Shown piece by piece: positions 9,270 through 19,306 of a stretch of DNA of 64,000 nucleotides. A program made the position numbers and the translations under genes. The notes under the pieces were generated by a model. It was not told the origin of the DNA. It made no database searches and worked only from the letters and a program-made list of their open reading frames with translations. This DNA is from JADGHX01 sp037200125. GTDB taxonomy: Bacteria > Pseudomonadota > Gammaproteobacteria > Steroidobacterales > Steroidobacteraceae. The stretch covers positions 1,059,320 to 1,123,319 of the forward strand of contig JBBCGS010000007.1 of assembly GCA_037200125.1 (NCBI GenBank), in the 5' to 3' direction. How positions within the stretch are numbered: the stretch's first letter is position 1; each line of letters opens with the position of its first letter.

Positions 9270-9360
9270 GTTCGTCTCGCGCACGAGTCGCACGGGCACT
9301 GGGACCACGGCCTGCGCTTTCGCGACGGCCGCTGCGGTTCCGGCGGCATGCGCCGCCGGA

Positions 9361-10104
9361 TCAAACGCGCGCCAGGACCTCGTCCGGGATCTCGGCATTC
9401 GAGTAGACGTTTTGCACGTCGTCCAGGTCATCGAGCGTATCGAGAAGCTGCAACATCGATTCAGCGGCCTCCCCTTGCAGGCGCGTGCAGATGGACGCGC
9501 GCTGCGTGATATCGCTGGTGGAAGGAGCGAACCCGTCCCCCATGAGACGGGCGCGCACGGTTTCGTAGTCGAGCGGGTCCGTGAGCACTTCCATCGAGCC
9601 ATCGGCGTTGGCGAGCACGTCTTCCGCGCCCGCCTCGAGCGCGACCTCCATCAGCCGGTCTTCGCTGGTGCCGGGCGGGTAAGTCATCAGCCCGACCTGG
9701 TTGAAGAGATAGGCAACGGAGCCGACCGCGCCAAGGCTGCCGCCACAGCTCGAGAATGCACTTCGCACATCGGAAACGGTGCGGCTGTGGTTGTCGGTCA
9801 CGCAATCGACGATCACGGCGACACCGCCCGGGCCGTAGCCCTCATAGCGAACGGCATGAAGCTCCACGCCCTGCTCGCCACCGACGGCGCGACTGATGGC
9901 CTGCTCGACCTCGTCTTTGGAGAGATTCGCGGCAAGTGCTTTATCCACCGCGAGACGCAGGCGGCCATTGGAGCCCTGATCCGATCCACCGAGACGCGTC
10001 GCCACTGTGAGCTCGCGGATAAGCTTGTTGAAGACTTTGCCCCGCCTGCCGACTTGTGCGCCCTTTCGGTGCTGGATGTTAGCCCACTTGCTATGGCCTG
10101 CCAT
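9361..10104 (-). CDS. yebC: YebC/PmpR family protein (DUF28)
   Basis: This 247-residue protein begins with the hallmark MAGHSKWANIQHRKGAQ. YebC-family proteins are described as transcriptional regulators and, more recently, as factors easing ribosome stalling at proline stretches. yebC next to ruvC is a conserved arrangement and suggests cotranscription with ruvCAB. No frameshift is seen. Confidence 0.95.
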   Translation of the reverse strand: MAGHSKWANIQHRKGAQVGRRGKVFNKLIRELTVATRLGGSDQGSNGRLRLAVDKALAANLSKDEVEQAISRAVGGEQGVELHAVRYEGYGPGGVAVIVDCVTDNHSRTVSDVRSAFSSCGGSLGAVGSVAYLFNQVGLMTYPPGTSEDRLMEVALEAGAEDVLANADGSMEVLTDPLDYETVRARLMGDGFAPSTSDITQRASICTRLQGEAAESMLQLLDTLDDLDDVQNVYSNAEIPDEVLARV

Positions 10105-10182
10105 GATTCGCCAGAAAAATGAGGCAGGTATGATAGCGACAACAGCCCGCGACGGCACCTAAAACCGACCTTCGAAGAATTC

Positions 10183-12315
10183 GTGGAAACCGCTCAAGTC
10201 GTTCCTCCTGAGATCCTCGCCTCGATCGCCCAGGTGCGCGCCGCCGCCGAAGCGGCGAGCCCCGCCTCGCACAGCGCGCTCGCACACAGCGTCGAAGCGG
10301 CTGAAGTGATTGGCACGCTAACGGAGAACGCGGAGCTCGCGAACGCGCTGGTGCTGCGTCCGCTGATCGGTCTCAACGGTTTCACGCAGGAAAAGCTCGC
10401 GAAACTCGCCACGCCCGGCGCCGCGAAGATCGCCGCCGATCTGGAGCGAATCGGCGACGTCGGCCTGCCGCGCGACTGGTCGCCCGCGCAGGGGCTCGAC
10501 GCACGCCAGGCCGAGACGGTGCGCAAGATGCTGCTCGCGGTGGTGAGCGATCCACGGCTCGTGCTCGCGCAGCTCGCCCAGCAGCTCGTGCGACTCCGCC
10601 ACGCAAAGGACCTCTCAGCCGAAGCACGCGAGCGGTTGGCCGTGGAAGGCCGCGCCGTGCTGGCGCCGCTTGCCAATCGACTAGGCGTTTGGCAGCTGAA
10701 GTGGGAGCTGGAGGACCTGGCCTTCCGCTACCTCGAGCCCGAGGAATACAAGCGTATCGCCGCCGCGCTCAACGAGCGGCGGGCGGATCGAGAACGCTAC
10801 ATCGACGAGGTCTGCGAGACCCTTCGTCAGGAGCTCGCGAAGGGCCACGTGAAAGCCCAGGTCTACGGACGACCGAAGCACATCTACAGCATCTACCGGA
10901 AGATGGAGCGCAAGCACCTCGCGTTCGAAGAGGTGTTCGATGTGCGCGCCGTACGCATCGTCGTCGACTCCGTGCCTGAGTGCTACGCCGCGCTGGGCAT
11001 CGTGCACGGATTGTGGACGTACATCCCCGGCGAGTTCGACGACTACATCGCGACGCCCAAGGGCAACTTCTATCGGTCCATCCACACTGCCGTGATCGGG
11101 CCGCAGAAGCGCAGCGTCGAGGTGCAGATCCGCACGGGTGAGATGCACGAGCATGCGGAGCTCGGTGTCGCGGCTCACTGGCAATACAAGGAAGGTGGCG
11201 CGAGAGACGCGCAGTACGAGCGCAAGATCGAGTGGGTGCGCCGGCTGCTCGAGCCGCAGGAGGCCAGCGACACGGACAAGGACTTCCTCGAGCGCATGCG
11301 CACCGAGCTGTTCGAGGATCGTGTCTACGCCCTTACGCCTAAAGGCGAAGTCGTCGACCTGCCGCGCGGCGCGACGCCGCTCGACTTCGCCTACAACGTG
11401 CACACCGACCTCGGCCACCGCTGCCGGGGCGCGAAGATCAACGGGCGCATCGTGCCGCTCGACTATCAGGTCTCCAACGGCGAGATCGTCGAAATCATCA
11501 CCGGCAAGCACGCCGCGCCGAGTCGCGACTGGCTGGCGCCCGAGCAGGGGTACCTCGTCTCGCCGCGCAATCGCGCGAAGGTACGGGCGTGGTTTCGCAA
11601 GCTGGATGTCGCCGACAACCGTATCGCCGGTAAGCAGATCGCGGAGCGCGAACTGGCGCGCCTTGGCGTGAAGCCGGAGCACATGTCGGCGCTCGTGTCG
11701 GAGCTGAAGGCTAACGACACCGACCACTTCCACCAGCTACTCGGTGAAGGGGAGATCACCGTGACGCAGCTCGTGCAGGCGGCGGAGCGGCTGATCCAGC
11801 CGCCGGCGGAGCCGAAGCCCCGCACATCTCGCGCTTCGAAGGCGGCGGCGGCGCGCAAGAAGCGGGGTTCGCTCGTCGATATCGAAGGCGTCGGGGATCT
11901 GCCGATCACGCTGGCACGGTGCTGCGCGCCGATCCGGCCGCAGTCGATTACCGGGTATGTGACGCTCGGGCGCGGGGTGACGATCCATCGGAGCGACTGC
12001 CCGGCGCTGGCGCGCATGCGGGCGGTGAAGCCTGAACGGGCGCTCAATGTGGAATGGAGCTCGGACGATCCTGAGAACCTTGATGTTCAGATCGCCGTCA
12101 CGGCCTATGACCGGCGGGGGTTCGTTCGTGACATCTCGGATGTCATGGCGGCTGAGCACCTGAGCATCGATGCGCTCAATACCGTTACGGACCACGACAC
12201 CGGTACGGCGCATATGACGATCAAGCTTGCTGTGCGTGACCTTGAGCAGTTGGCTCGGGTGCTTCGGCGGCTCTCTGGGGTTCCTAACGTTATCAGTGCG
12301 CGGCGCGTTCACTGA
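10183..12315 (+). CDS. relA: GTP/GDP pyrophosphokinase RelA (ppGpp synthetase I)
   Basis: This 710-residue protein starts at GTG. It makes (p)ppGpp on ribosomes during amino-acid starvation. The N-terminal region lacks the HDxxED hydrolase motif of SpoT, so it is a RelA-type, synthetase-only enzyme. The synthetase domain (about 225-350) has VYGRPKHIYSIYRKM and FDVRAVRIVV. A TGS domain (VYALTPKGEVVDLPRGATPLDFAY, about 383-440), a CC/zinc-finger region (LARCCAPI) and a C-terminal ACT domain (about 635-710) follow. It is transcribed divergently from yebC. Confidence 0.94.
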   Translation: METAQVVPPEILASIAQVRAAAEAASPASHSALAHSVEAAEVIGTLTENAELANALVLRPLIGLNGFTQEKLAKLATPGAAKIAADLERIGDVGLPRDWSPAQGLDARQAETVRKMLLAVVSDPRLVLAQLAQQLVRLRHAKDLSAEARERLAVEGRAVLAPLANRLGVWQLKWELEDLAFRYLEPEEYKRIAAALNERRADRERYIDEVCETLRQELAKGHVKAQVYGRPKHIYSIYRKMERKHLAFEEVFDVRAVRIVVDSVPECYAALGIVHGLWTYIPGEFDDYIATPKGNFYRSIHTAVIGPQKRSVEVQIRTGEMHEHAELGVAAHWQYKEGGARDAQYERKIEWVRRLLEPQEASDTDKDFLERMRTELFEDRVYALTPKGEVVDLPRGATPLDFAYNVHTDLGHRCRGAKINGRIVPLDYQVSNGEIVEIITGKHAAPSRDWLAPEQGYLVSPRNRAKVRAWFRKLDVADNRIAGKQIAERELARLGVKPEHMSALVSELKANDTDHFHQLLGEGEITVTQLVQAAERLIQPPAEPKPRTSRASKAAAARKKRGSLVDIEGVGDLPITLARCCAPIRPQSITGYVTLGRGVTIHRSDCPALARMRAVKPERALNVEWSSDDPENLDVQIAVTAYDRRGFVRDISDVMAAEHLSIDALNTVTDHDTGTAHMTIKLAVRDLEQLARVLRRLSGVPNVISARRVH

Positions 12316-12470
12316 AGAAGCCCTCAATCGCCGGGCGGCTAAGAGGGAGCTCCTCCGCGCTGCCGCCTCCGAACTGCTGCCCCGAGCCGCTGCCCCGAGC
12401 CGCCACCCCCGAGCCGCCGCCTCCGAACCGCTGCCTCCGCACCACCGCCCCCGAGCCACCGGCGCCGCCC

Positions 12471-12863
12471 GTGGTGAAGGCCAAGATTCAGAAAGCCAAC
12501 CTGCCTCAACAGCCTGCACCAGCCTCCTCTCACAACACACGAGCAGCTTCCATCGTGCCCCAGGCGCGGGCCGCGCCGTCGGCGCAAGCCACTCCCGCGA
12601 AGCAGGCGGCCCGTTCCGCCATGGCAGCCCCCTCCCTCGGCGCGCCACGGCAGCCGACGCCCCCGCCTGTTCGTCGCAAGCTCGGTAACTACACGCCACT
12701 CGGGTCGCCCCAGGATGAGGAGTTGCGCATCGTCGAGCGCGCGTTCGACCAGACGATCGCGCCGCTGGCCGCTCGCGCGATCCGATCGCGCGAGGAAGCG
12801 AACCGGCCGCGCACGCCGAAAGAGAAACTACGGGACGTTCTGAAGAAGCTGCTCCGGCGATGA
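12471..12863 (+). CDS. Hypothetical Ala/Pro-rich protein
   Basis: A possible 130-residue product starts at GTG. The first 80 residues are low-complexity (Ala, Pro, Gln) and the C-terminal 50 are basic and helix-prone (EELRIVERAFDQTIAPLAARAIRSREEA, broken here; then KEKLRDVLKKLLRR). The region just upstream (12316-12470) is a run of near-repeats of CCGAGCCGCC, so the true start may differ. I recognise no family. Codon use resembles the neighbours, but it may not be a real gene. Confidence 0.4.
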   Translation: MVKAKIQKANLPQQPAPASSHNTRAASIVPQARAAPSAQATPAKQAARSAMAAPSLGAPRQPTPPPVRRKLGNYTPLGSPQDEELRIVERAFDQTIAPLAARAIRSREEANRPRTPKEKLRDVLKKLLRR

Positions 12864-12937
12864 GCTGATTTCCAACGCGGCTCCGCGTTCCTCGGTAAGT
12901 CGCTGGGAGGTCCAGCGGTGTGCCGGAGGATCTGTCG

Positions 12938-13255
12938 ATGAAGCGCGTGGCGCCCCTGTTGGGGACTTCAGTTGTTTCGCTGTCGGCGTTTGCCGGTGGT
13001 ATTGCCTCGAACCTGCCGGTTCGCATCGAGGGTGCGGGCATCGAAAGCGGCTGGTTCGAGGGGCGCACCGACGTCACCCGCGAAGGGTGCACGGTTGTGA
13101 AGCTTTCGAAGGCCACAAAGGATGGGTACATCCTGTTGTCGCTGGTTGCGGTGAATCGCCTCCAGCGGAAAGAAGGAGCCGGGTGGCGCGACCTGTCGGT
13201 TGCGGACCTGCGGGCGCGTGAGCCGAAGCAGTGCCTAGTTGATGGGGCTGACTGA
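12938..13255 (+). CDS. Hypothetical exported protein
   Basis: The 105-residue ORF starts MKRVAPLLG after a GGAGGAT ribosome-binding site 10 bases upstream. Residues 1-25 look like a signal peptide (SVVSLSAFAGGIASN). The mature part has one Cys near the middle (REGCTVVKLSK) and one near the end (PKQCLVDG), so a disulfide is possible. No family is recognised. It is convergent with lpdA. Confidence 0.55.
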   Translation: MKRVAPLLGTSVVSLSAFAGGIASNLPVRIEGAGIESGWFEGRTDVTREGCTVVKLSKATKDGYILLSLVAVNRLQRKEGAGWRDLSVADLRAREPKQCLVDGAD

Positions 13256-13341
13256 AAGGCACTGCGAACGGCGACATCCAGCGCATCCGAAGTAGATGCG
13301 CTGGCGGGTTCGCCAGGAATTGCCGTCCTGGCCGAGAACCT

Positions 13342-14778
13342 TCAGCGGTTGAGCGAGTCGATCGCGCGCTTGTCGGCGGCCAGCGCGGCTTCATGCACCG
13401 CCTCGGACAGCGTGGGGTGCGCATGAATCGTCCGCTGCAGGTCTTCGCTGCTCGCGGAATACTCCATCGCCAGCACCGCTTCGGCGATCAGCTCGCCGGC
13501 CATCGGCCCGATGATGTGCACGCCCAGAATCTCGTCGCTCGCCTTCGCCGCGATCACCTTGGCGAAGCCGGCCGCGCTTTCCATCGCCTTGGCGCGGCCG
13601 CTGGCGAGGAACGGGAACACGCCCGTCTTGTACTCGACGCCCGATGCCTTCACCTGCTCTTCGGTCTTGCCGACCCAGGCGATCTCGGGGTGCGTGTAGA
13701 TGACCGACGGCACCGTCTTGTAATTCACTTCGGCGAAGTGGCCGGCGATGAGATCCGCCGCCATCACGCCCTCTTCCTTGCCCTTGTGCGCCAGCATCGG
13801 ACCGCGCACGACGTCGCCCACGGCCCAGATGCCTTCGGCACCCGTGCGACACTCGTTGTCCACCTTGATGAAGCCACGCTCGTCGAGCTGCACGCCGGTG
13901 CCGTCGCCGAGCAGGTCCTTCGTGAACGGCCGGCGGCCGATCGCGACGACCACCTTCTCCACCTGCAGCGACTGCTGTGCGCCCTTGTCGTCCGTGTAGC
14001 TCACGTCAACGACGCCGCCTTCGACCTTGGCGCCCGACACTTTCGCGCCGAGGCGGATATCCAGCCCCTGCTTCTTGAAGTGGCGGAGCGCTTCCTTCGC
14101 GACCTGCTGGTCCGCCGTCGGCAGGAAGTCGGGCAGCGCTTCGAGCACCACCACTTCGCTGCCGAGCCGCTTCCACACGCTGCCGAGCTCGAGGCCAATG
14201 ACCCCGGCGCCGATCACGCACAGCCGCTTCGGGACGGCGTCGAACTCGAGCGCGCCCCAGGAGTCCACGATGTTCTTGCCGTCCAACGGCGCCGAGCGCA
14301 GCTCGGTGGGCGTCGATCCGGTCGCCAGCACGACGTGCTTCGCGGTGAGTGTGCGAGTGCTGCCGTCATTGGCCTTGAACTCGACGCGCTTGCCGGAGAG
14401 CAGCTTGCCGTGACCCTGCAGCGGCGTGACGCCGGCGCCCTTGAAGAGCGCGAGAATGCCGCCGGTCATGCCCTTCACGATCGTCGCCTTGCGCTTCTGC
14501 ATGGCGGCGAGGTCGAGCGAAACGCCCGTGGCGTTGATGCCGTGGATCGCCAGCTCCGAGCGCACCTTGTGGTACAGCTCGGACGACTCCAGCAGCGCCT
14601 TGGAGGGAATACAGCCCGCGTTGAGGCAGGTGCCGCCAAACGCCGCCGTGCCGTCGAGGTTCTTCCACTCGTCGATGCACGCAACGCTCAGCTTGTTCTG
14701 CCCCGCGCGGATGGCGGCGGGATAGCCCGCCGGACCGCCACCGATAACGATGACGTCGAAAGAGTTGGTGTCAGCCAT
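13342..14778 (-). CDS. lpdA: Dihydrolipoyl dehydrogenase (E3)
   Basis: This 478-residue FAD enzyme reoxidises dihydrolipoamide of the 2-oxo acid dehydrogenase complexes. An N-terminal FAD-binding GGGPAGYPAAI is followed by the redox disulfide motif GTCLNAGCIPSKALL, an NAD-binding GAGVIGLELGSVW (about 185-197), and the C-terminal His-Glu pair in HAHPTLSEAVHEA. It lies 97 bp after sucB on the same strand; a short repeat shared with the region after relA lies in that gap. Confidence 0.95.
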   Translation of the reverse strand: MADTNSFDVIVIGGGPAGYPAAIRAGQNKLSVACIDEWKNLDGTAAFGGTCLNAGCIPSKALLESSELYHKVRSELAIHGINATGVSLDLAAMQKRKATIVKGMTGGILALFKGAGVTPLQGHGKLLSGKRVEFKANDGSTRTLTAKHVVLATGSTPTELRSAPLDGKNIVDSWGALEFDAVPKRLCVIGAGVIGLELGSVWKRLGSEVVVLEALPDFLPTADQQVAKEALRHFKKQGLDIRLGAKVSGAKVEGGVVDVSYTDDKGAQQSLQVEKVVVAIGRRPFTKDLLGDGTGVQLDERGFIKVDNECRTGAEGIWAVGDVVRGPMLAHKGKEEGVMAADLIAGHFAEVNYKTVPSVIYTHPEIAWVGKTEEQVKASGVEYKTGVFPFLASGRAKAMESAAGFAKVIAAKASDEILGVHIIGPMAGELIAEAVLAMEYSASSEDLQRTIHAHPTLSEAVHEAALAADKRAIDSLNR

Positions 14779-14875
14779 GTTGGCCTTTCAAATGAGGGTC
14801 AGGGTCGGTTTAGCAAGAGCCGGCGAAGAAGCCTCGGTCGCCGGGCGGCCAAGAAGCGCAAACGCGCGCGTCGGC

Positions 14876-16186
14876 TCACACCTGCAGCAGGATGCGGCCC
14901 GGATCTTCCAGGGCATCCTTCACCGCGACGAGGAACTGCACGGCTTCGCGGCCATCGATGATGCGGTGGTCGTAGGTCACCGCGAGATACATCATCGGGC
15001 GGATCTTGATCTCGCCATTCACGACCATCGGCCGCTCCTGGATCTTGTGCATGCCCAGGATGGCGCTCTGGGGCGCATTGACGATGGGCGTCGACATCAG
15101 CGAGCCGAACACACCGCCGTTGGTGATGGTGAAGGTGCCACCGGTCAGGTCTTCGATGCCGATGGAGCCATCGCGCGCCTTGGCGGCGTAGGCGCCGATT
15201 TCCTTCTCGATCTCCCCGAAGCTCTTGGTGTCGGCATCGCGGATCACCGGCACCATGAGGCCGCGATCCGTCGAGACGGCGACGCCGATGTCATAGAACT
15301 CGTGATAGACGATTTCAGTGCCATCCACGGACGCGTTGACCACCGGGAAACGCTTGAGCGCTTCGATGCACGCCTTCACGAAGAACGCCATGAAGCCGAG
15401 CTTCACGCCGTGCGCCTTCTCGAACTTGTCCTTGTACTTCGAACGCAGCTCGTTGACAGCCGTGAGGTCGACTTCGTTGAACGACGTGAGCAGCGCCTGG
15501 GTCGACTGAGCCTCGACGAGGCGCGCAGCGATGCGCTGACGCAGACGGGTCATGGCGACGCGCTGCTCGGAGCGGCCGACGCGCACGCTTCCCGCGGGCT
15601 TCGTCGACGAGGCGGGCGCCTTCGCAGCGGCGGGTGCCGCGGCCGGTGCCGGCTTGTTCAGATAATCGACGACGTCGCTCTTGGTCAGGCGACCGTCGCG
15701 GCCCGATGCCGGAATGGTGCCCGGATCGAGTTTGTTTTCTTCGACGAGGCGTCGGACAGAGGGGCTCAGCTTGGTTGCGTCGGTATTGGCGCCCTCGCTT
15801 TCCGCCGCCGCTCCAGACACCGCCGCGGCGGACGAACCGCCGTTTGCGGCGCTCGCCGCGCCCGATCGTGCGCTGGCAGCCGGTGCCGCCCCTTTCGCCG
15901 CCTCGGCGGGTGCGCTCTTGGCAGGTGCTGAAGCAACAGCGCCTGCGGCGCCTTCTTCAAAAATCGCCAACACCTGCCCACTGGTGACCGTCGTGCCACC
16001 CGCGATCTTCAACTCCTTGAGAATACCGTTGGCCGGCGCCGGAACTTCCAGGACAACCTTGTCCGTCTCCAGATCCGCGAGGTTCTCGTCCCGCTTCACC
16101 GCTTCCCCGGGCTGCTTGTGCCACGCCACCAGCGTCGCATCCGCGACGGATTCGGGAAGTTGGGGGACGCGGATTTCAATAGTCAC
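14876..16186 (-). CDS. sucB: Dihydrolipoyllysine succinyltransferase (E2 of 2-oxoglutarate dehydrogenase)
   Basis: E2 (436 aa) transfers succinyl groups to CoA. The lipoyl domain (1-77) has the lipoyl-Lys in ETDKVVLEV. An Ala/Pro linker and a peripheral subunit-binding domain (about 145-180: SPSVRRLVEENKLD) come next, then the catalytic domain (about 205-436) with the active-site motif YDHRIIDGREAV. Its ATG overlaps the sucA stop by four bases. Confidence 0.95.
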   Translation of the reverse strand: MTIEIRVPQLPESVADATLVAWHKQPGEAVKRDENLADLETDKVVLEVPAPANGILKELKIAGGTTVTSGQVLAIFEEGAAGAVASAPAKSAPAEAAKGAAPAASARSGAASAANGGSSAAAVSGAAAESEGANTDATKLSPSVRRLVEENKLDPGTIPASGRDGRLTKSDVVDYLNKPAPAAAPAAAKAPASSTKPAGSVRVGRSEQRVAMTRLRQRIAARLVEAQSTQALLTSFNEVDLTAVNELRSKYKDKFEKAHGVKLGFMAFFVKACIEALKRFPVVNASVDGTEIVYHEFYDIGVAVSTDRGLMVPVIRDADTKSFGEIEKEIGAYAAKARDGSIGIEDLTGGTFTITNGGVFGSLMSTPIVNAPQSAILGMHKIQERPMVVNGEIKIRPMMYLAVTYDHRIIDGREAVQFLVAVKDALEDPGRILLQV

Positions 16187-19065
16187 AAGCTTTTCCTCAA
16201 TGGCGTGGCGGCTGGCGTGGTCGTTGTAGTGGTCAACCGCGTGGTCTCTCGCGGAGCGTCTTCGACCGCCGAGGCGCGGAGCGCAGCCTCGACGAGCGTA
16301 GCCTGCTCCGTCTCATGTAGCTTGGACAAACCGGTGGCGGGCGCCGCGGCCGGAGCACGGCCTGCGTAGAGAACGTCGCGCCGACCGCCGGCGGTTTCCT
16401 GCAGCCGATGGCGAATGTTGTACCAGGCGCCCTGATTCTGCGGCTCTTCCTGACACCACACGAGCTCGCGGGCGTTCGAATACTTCTTCAACACCGCTTC
16501 GTATTCTTCCGTCGGGAAGGGATAGAGCTGCTCGATGCGCACGAGCGCCACATCCTTCAGGTTTTCCTTGCGACGGGCCTTCAGCAAGTCGTAGTACACC
16601 TTGCCGCTGCAGAACACGAGGCGACGAACCTGCGCCGCCGGCAGATCGTCCTGCTCGCCGATCACCTGCGCGAAGCTGCTGCGAGTGAGATCTTCCAGCG
16701 ACGAGACCGACAGGTCGTGACGCAGGAGGCTCTTTGGCGTCATCACGATGAGCGGCTTGCGAATCGACCGCAGCATCTGACGGCGGAGCATGTGGAACAT
16801 CTGCGCGGGCGTCGAAGGCACGCACACCTGCATGTTCATTTCGGCGCAGAGCTGGAGGAAGCGCTCGAGACGCGCGGATGAATGCTCCGGCCCCTGCCCC
16901 TCATAACCATGCGGCAGGAACAACGTGAGCCCGCACAGGCGGCCCCACTTGGCCTCACCCGAGCTGATGAACTGATCGATGATCACCTGGGCGCCGTTCG
17001 CGAAGTCGCCGAACTGGCCTTCCCAGATCACGAGCGAGTCCGGCTCGGTGGTCGAGTAGCCGTACTCGAAGCCCATGACGGCTTCCTCGGACAGCACGGA
17101 GTCGATCACCTGGAAGCGCGGCTGCCGCTCCTTGATGTGCTGGAGCGGAATGTAGATTTCGCCGTACTTCTGGTCGTGAAGCACGGAGTGGCGATGGAAG
17201 AACGTGCCGCGGCCGGCGTCCTGGCCGCAGAGGCGCACGTTGAAACCATCCTCGAGAATAGCAGCGTACGCGAGCGTCTCGGCACAGCCCCAGTCGAGGG
17301 GCAGCTCGCCCGCGATCATCTTCTTGCGATTCGCATACACCTGTGCGACACGTGCCTGCAGGGTGATTTCCTGCGGGAACGCGGTGATGCGTTCGCCAAG
17401 CGACTTCAGGCGCTTGAGGTCCACACCCGTCTGGACGCGCTCCGTCCAGTCCGACTGGGAGTACTTGCTCCAGTCCACGGTGTACTTGTTGCCGATCATG
17501 CCAAGCGAGGCGCGCGCCTGCGGGCGGCCTTCGTCAAGACCCTGGCGATAGCTCTCCACCATCGCGGCGGAATCGCTCTCCGGGATGCTGCCTTCGGCGG
17601 CGAGCTTGTCCGCGTAGATCTGCCGCACAGTCGAGTGCTTGCGGATCACGCCATACATCACCGGCTGCGTGGCAGCCGGCTCATCGGCCTCGTTGTGGCC
17701 GTGGCGGCGATAGCAGACGAGGTCGATGACCACGTCTTTATGGAAACGCATGCGGTACTCGAGCGCGAGGCGGGTGACGAACACCACAGCTTCCGGATCG
17801 TCCGCATTCACGTGGAAGATCGGCGCTTCGAGCATCTTCGCCACGTCGCTGCAGTACATCGTGCTGCGCGCGTCGTGCGGATTCGAAATGGTGAAGCCGA
17901 CCTGGTTGTTCACGATGACGTGAACCGTGCCGCCGGTGTAGAAACCGCGCGCCTGCGAAAGCTGCATGGTCTCCATGACCACGCCCTGCCCCGCAAACGC
18001 CGCGTCACCGTGCACGAGCACCGGAACGACTTTCTCGCCCCTGTTGTCGCCGCGACGTTCCTGGCGGGCGCGCACGGAGCCTTCGACCACCGGATTCACG
18101 ACTTCGAGGTGCGAGGGGTTGAAAGCGAGCACCGCATGCACATTGCCCGAAGGCGTGCGCAGGTCCGCCGAGAAACCCTTGTGATATTTCACGTCGCCCG
18201 AGCCCTTGTACTGGCTCATGTCGTACTTGCCCTCGAACTCCGAGAACAGCACCGACGGCGACTTGCCGAGAATGTTCACCAGCACGTTCAGGCGGCCACG
18301 ATGGGCCATGCCGATAACGACCTCTTCCACGCCCGCCGCGCCAGCGCGCTGGATCAGGTCGTCGACGAGCGGGATCAGCGAATCCCCGCCTTCCAGCGAG
18401 AAGCGCTTCTGGCCGACGTACTTGGTGTGCAGGTAGCGCTCGAGGCCTTCGGCGGCCGTGAGCTGCCAGAGGAGGTTCCGGCGCTCGTCCTGCGAGAACT
18501 GGTAGTGCATGCGGCCGGACTGGAATTGATCCTGCAGCCACAGGCGCTCTTCGGAGTTCGAGACCTGCGCGAACTCGGCGCCGATCGTGCCCCCGTAGAT
18601 GCTCTCGAAGGTCGCGAGGATATCCCGCAGCTTCATGTAGCGCGGCAGGGCATCCGTACGGCTGCCCGTGAAGAACTCCGTGTCCAGGTCGTTCTCGCCG
18701 AGCCCGAAGTACTCGAGCGTGAGCACCTTGGGGCGCTCCCGGAGCAGCAGGCCGAGCGGGTCCAGCCTGGCCACGAGGTGGCCGCGGTTGACCCAGATCT
18801 GGATCAGGCGCGAGACGGCGCCCTGTTTGGCGTTGTTGCCGTCCTGCCCCTCGGCCGCGACGAGCGCAACCGGGGCCTGGCGGGCGCGATCCGCTATGGC
18901 GGACCGGATTGCCGAGTGGGAAGGCTCGCTGGCGACGGCGGGGGCAAGCCGCTCAAAGTACTCCCGCCACTGGGGCTCGACGCTCCCAGGGTTGCGTAAG
19001 TACTGCTCGTAAAGCGAGTCCAGGTAGTCGGCGTTGCCGCCGAAAAGCGGTGTGGGTTCGAGCAT
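16183..19065 (-). CDS. sucA: 2-oxoglutarate dehydrogenase E1 component
   Basis: The thiamine-diphosphate E1 (960 aa) decarboxylates 2-oxoglutarate in the TCA cycle. The start MLEPTPLFGGNADYLDSLYE is chosen because it matches the family N-terminus (SxLxGxNxxYIExLYExYL). Conserved blocks include GMAHRGRLNVLVN, YHKGFSADL and RRHGHNEADEP. The last 25 residues are an unusual Thr-rich tail (repeated TTT). It is the first gene of sucA-sucB-lpdA. Confidence 0.95.
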   Translation of the reverse strand: MLEPTPLFGGNADYLDSLYEQYLRNPGSVEPQWREYFERLAPAVASEPSHSAIRSAIADRARQAPVALVAAEGQDGNNAKQGAVSRLIQIWVNRGHLVARLDPLGLLLRERPKVLTLEYFGLGENDLDTEFFTGSRTDALPRYMKLRDILATFESIYGGTIGAEFAQVSNSEERLWLQDQFQSGRMHYQFSQDERRNLLWQLTAAEGLERYLHTKYVGQKRFSLEGGDSLIPLVDDLIQRAGAAGVEEVVIGMAHRGRLNVLVNILGKSPSVLFSEFEGKYDMSQYKGSGDVKYHKGFSADLRTPSGNVHAVLAFNPSHLEVVNPVVEGSVRARQERRGDNRGEKVVPVLVHGDAAFAGQGVVMETMQLSQARGFYTGGTVHVIVNNQVGFTISNPHDARSTMYCSDVAKMLEAPIFHVNADDPEAVVFVTRLALEYRMRFHKDVVIDLVCYRRHGHNEADEPAATQPVMYGVIRKHSTVRQIYADKLAAEGSIPESDSAAMVESYRQGLDEGRPQARASLGMIGNKYTVDWSKYSQSDWTERVQTGVDLKRLKSLGERITAFPQEITLQARVAQVYANRKKMIAGELPLDWGCAETLAYAAILEDGFNVRLCGQDAGRGTFFHRHSVLHDQKYGEIYIPLQHIKERQPRFQVIDSVLSEEAVMGFEYGYSTTEPDSLVIWEGQFGDFANGAQVIIDQFISSGEAKWGRLCGLTLFLPHGYEGQGPEHSSARLERFLQLCAEMNMQVCVPSTPAQMFHMLRRQMLRSIRKPLIVMTPKSLLRHDLSVSSLEDLTRSSFAQVIGEQDDLPAAQVRRLVFCSGKVYYDLLKARRKENLKDVALVRIEQLYPFPTEEYEAVLKKYSNARELVWCQEEPQNQGAWYNIRHRLQETAGGRRDVLYAGRAPAAAPATGLSKLHETEQATLVEAALRASAVEDAPRETTRLTTTTTTPAATPLRKSL

Positions 19066-19261
19066 TGTCTGAAAATGCAAGCGGGCCGGCAGTTTAACGG
19101 AATGCGGCAAGCAGGAAAACGCGACTTGCGCACAGCTTGGCCGCGCGACCACGTTGATGGGGATCCGGAGCAAGCCAGGCAAGGGCGTAGCTACGTGTCA
19201 AGGCAGGCGGCAAAAACCGGGCTTTTTGCCCGGGGCACGCAGCCCCCGGCAACGGTGTGGG

Positions 19262-19300
19262 GCCCCGAAAAAATCGCCGAACGAATTTTTCCAATGGACA
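19262..19300. terminator. Hairpin with A/T-rich arms, terminator-like
   Basis: On the minus strand GAAAAATTCG-TTCG-GCGATTTTTTC forms a stem ending in a T-run just after the stop of the DUF5658-like gene. A related hairpin (GAAAAAGTCGCC...GGCGCTTTTTCC) lies at 19960-20003 after the next gene; both are flanked by CCATTGG/CATTGGG. Confidence 0.5.
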
Positions 19301-19306
19301 ACAGGA

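Noticed and set aside
12316..12484. Gly-rich minus-strand peptide near relA
   Set aside because: Reverse reading of a CCGAGCCGCC-type repeat; no start signal.
13393..14961. Long plus-strand frame (522 codons) opposite lpdA
   Set aside because: It is antisense to a perfectly conserved enzyme; high GC leaves the opposite frame open.
16882..18999. A 705-codon plus-strand frame opposite sucA
   Set aside because: Shadow of sucA codons; His/Arg/Ala-rich with no ribosome-binding site.
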